6,412 bases of DNA, taken from positions 1 to 6,412 of the forward strand of contig VGAU01000107.1 of NCBI GenBank assembly GCA_016870675.1, read 5' to 3'. How positions within the stretch are numbered: the stretch's first letter is position 1; every line of letters starts with the position of its first letter. The position numbers were made by a program, and so were the translations under genes. The notes under the pieces were generated by a model that was given only the letters and a program-made list of their open reading frames with translations, was not told the DNA's origin and ran no database searches. The DNA comes from Actinomycetota bacterium. GTDB lineage: Bacteria > Actinomycetota > Humimicrobiia > Humimicrobiales > Humimicrobiaceae. This document shows, one piece after another, positions 5,586 through 6,412 of this stretch.

Positions 5586-5635
5586 AATTCTTGGAGAAAT
5601 TTTTTTACTAATATTTTATAAAGATAGGAGGATTT

Positions 5636-6055
5636 ATGAATTACGTGAATAATATATATTTACTTGGGAATCTAACACGGGATCCTGAAATAAAATATAC
5701 AAACGAAGGAATAGCTATTACCGAGATGGGGCTTGCCGTGAATAAGAAGTGGACTGATAAAAATGGTAAAGAGTCCGAGACGGTGGATTTTTTTAATGTC
5801 ACCACCTGGAACAATCTTGCTGAAAATTGTGCTGCTGCATTGAAAAAAGGGGACCGGGTTATATTAAGCGGTCACCTTAACTTAAGGAGCTGGGAAAGCA
5901 AAGAAGGAAAGAAATACAATATTACCAATATCACCGCCGATGTGGTAGCAGCAAGCCTGGAATTTAACCAGATAAAAATTCTGGAGAAAGATGTCATAGA
6001 AACAGAAGAAGGCAGTAGTTCAAAAAAGGATAAAGTTAAGTCAAAGACCGCATAG
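5636..6055 (+). CDS. ssb: Single-stranded DNA-binding protein (SSB family, paralogue-type)
   Basis: A 139-residue protein with an OB-fold SSB domain over about residues 1-108: VNNIYLLGNLTRDPEIKYT (4-22), MGLAVNKKW (31-39), ETVDFFNVTTWNNLAENC (48-65), LKKGDRVILSGHLNLRSWE (69-87) and KKYNITNITADVV (92-104) follow the bacterial SSB core closely. Start ATG 5636 has AGGAGG (5626-5631) 4 bases upstream. Instead of the long flexible linker and acidic DDDIPF-like tip of housekeeping SSB, the tail is short and basic (KKDKVKSKTA), so it may not recruit the usual SSB partner proteins. It is not next to rpsF/rpsR. It lies 50 bases after the TadG-like gene and before the terminator, so it is probably the last gene of the pilin operon. 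Binding of ssDNA is well supported by the family; any link to pilus-driven DNA uptake is inference. Confidence 0.93.
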   Translation: MNYVNNIYLLGNLTRDPEIKYTNEGIAITEMGLAVNKKWTDKNGKESETVDFFNVTTWNNLAENCAAALKKGDRVILSGHLNLRSWESKEGKKYNITNITADVVAASLEFNQIKILEKDVIETEEGSSSKKDKVKSKTA

Positions 6056-6095
6056 GATTAAAGGGTTTAAACCTTATTTAGTCGAAGTAAAAGAA

Positions 6096-6126
6096 AGCCT
6101 CTAACATATTAGAGGCTCTCTTTTTT
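6096..6126 (+). terminator. Intrinsic terminator after ssb
   Basis: Perfect 9-bp stem AGCCTCTAA (6096-6104) / TTAGAGGCT (6109-6117), loop CATA, followed after CTC by six T residues (6121-6126). It marks the end of the Tad/ssb transcription unit. A purine-rich AAAAGAAA on the left side could give weak activity in the opposite direction. Confidence 0.92.
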
Positions 6127-6145
6127 GGCTATAATTATTTCATAT

Positions 6146-6162
6146 TAATTATAGTATAATTA
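6146..6162. promoter_or_regulatory. -10-like TATAAT within a 17-bp palindrome before the methyltransferase gene
   Basis: TAATTATA (6146-6153) and TATAATTA (6155-6162) are perfect inverted arms around G6154. The right arm includes a perfect -10 hexamer TATAAT (6155-6160), about 40 bases before the GTG start. No good -35 is found at 16-18 bases (the candidate at 6132-6137 is TAATTA). A second copy of TATAATTATT is at 6130-6139, so the repeat structure may simply reflect AT-rich sequence. A promoter is needed here because a terminator lies just upstream. Confidence 0.4.
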
Positions 6163-6200
6163 TTCAGATTATGTCTTGAAAGATAGAAGGGTATCGAAGA

Positions 6201-6412
6201 GTGGGATTTAGAAAATCAGATTACGAAAGTTATGATTACAGCCAGTTCTGGGAAGATAATAAAAGACTATACGAAGATAGAGCTGAAAGACTGGCTTTAA
6301 GAAGGCTGCTTGCCGGAGTCGATAGGGATAATAAGTTATTTTTTGATATCGGTTGCGGTTATGGCAGGCTGTTTAATGAATATAAAGATTTTGAGACTAT
6401 AGTGCTGATTGA
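6201..6412 (+). CDS. Class I SAM-dependent methyltransferase, 5' part (3' end outside window)
   Basis: The frame opens at GTG 6201 and runs off the right edge after 70 codons. AGAAGGG (6185-6191) lies 9 bases before the GTG, and an in-frame stop at 6177 excludes a longer version. Residues 46-57 read LFFDIGCGYGRL, motif I of Rossmann-fold methyltransferases (D49, G51, G53, G55), which binds S-adenosylmethionine. The N-terminal segment has DYSQFWED (12-19), YEDRAER (24-30) and LALRRLL (31-37), the kind of aromatic/acidic lead-in seen in small methyltransferases of unknown substrate. The fragment stops just where motif II (VLID or VLIE) begins. Substrate cannot be told. It is beyond the terminator and has its own -10-like box, so it is probably not part of the pilus operon. 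Confidence 0.8.
   Translation, partial: MGFRKSDYESYDYSQFWEDNKRLYEDRAERLALRRLLAGVDRDNKLFFDIGCGYGRLFNEYKDFETIVLI

Noticed and set aside
5584..5606. Hairpin plus T-run (AAAATTCT / AGAAATTTT, seven T) between the TadG-like gene and ssb, suggesting a terminator
   Set aside because: The stem is nearly all A-U with a bulge, and four of the T residues are needed for pairing, so it is too weak to call as a terminator.
5591..5622. Possible ssb-specific promoter TTGGAG ... TATAAA
   Set aside because: Spacing is 20 bases and the -35 is weak; other register choices give 12-15 bases. Not convincing over operon read-through.
6062..6075. GGTTTAAACC palindrome just after the ssb stop
   Set aside because: A short self-complementary site with no room for a loop; the real terminator is the 9-bp hairpin at 6096-6117.

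Overview
The window is an AT-rich (roughly one-third G+C by eye), tightly packed, single-strand block of a Tad/Flp (tight adherence, type IVc-like) pilus locus, followed by a single-stranded-DNA-binding protein gene, a clear intrinsic terminator and the start of an unrelated methyltransferase gene. The base composition, heavy use of AGA/AGG and ATA codons, and very strong AAGGAGGT-type ribosome binding sites suggest a low-GC member of the Firmicutes (Bacillota), probably clostridial or a relative. This is an inference; there is no rRNA or other phylogenetic marker here.

Layout, all on the + strand. Bases 1-388 are the 3' part of a cpaB/rcpC gene. Bases 469-4273 hold cpaE/tadZ-like, cpaF/tadA, tadB and tadC, with start/stop overlaps or a very short gap between them, so they look like one translationally coupled cytoplasmic/inner-membrane engine module. 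A 201-base intergenic stretch (4274-4474) carries promoter-like sequences with an overlapping inverted repeat and a duplicated, extremely strong Shine-Dalgarno sequence. Then come the Flp prepilin gene, a tadE pseudopilin gene, a tadE/tadG-like minor pilin gene, and ssb (5636-6055), ending in a terminator at 6096-6126. The window ends inside a class I SAM-dependent methyltransferase gene that has its own -10-like box.

How the genes work together: CpaE/TadZ is thought to localise the machine, CpaF/TadA is the hexameric ATPase that powers assembly, and TadB and TadC are the membrane platform. Flp is the major pilin, and TadE and the TadE/G-like protein are pseudopilins. CpaB/RcpC is the extracytoplasmic assembly factor. 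The prepilin peptidase (TadV/CpaA) must lie outside the window. No secretin (RcpA/CpaC) gene lies between cpaB and cpaE, where diderm loci such as Caulobacter place it; that layout is typical of monoderm Tad systems.

Most interesting points: the flp gene has no ordinary start codon (either a GTG buried in its own Shine-Dalgarno or an ATA at ideal spacing). It is preceded by a duplicate Shine-Dalgarno with a 14-codon ORF overlapping the GTG, and it carries a strong 10-12 bp hairpin inside its leader-peptide codons. Together these suggest post-transcriptional control of pilin synthesis. Also notable are a P-loop Lys-to-Cys change in the CpaE homologue, matching CX4C cysteine patterns in the two minor pilins, and an ssb paralogue lacking the acidic tip inside the pilin operon. 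I see no CRISPR, IS element, tRNA or rRNA.
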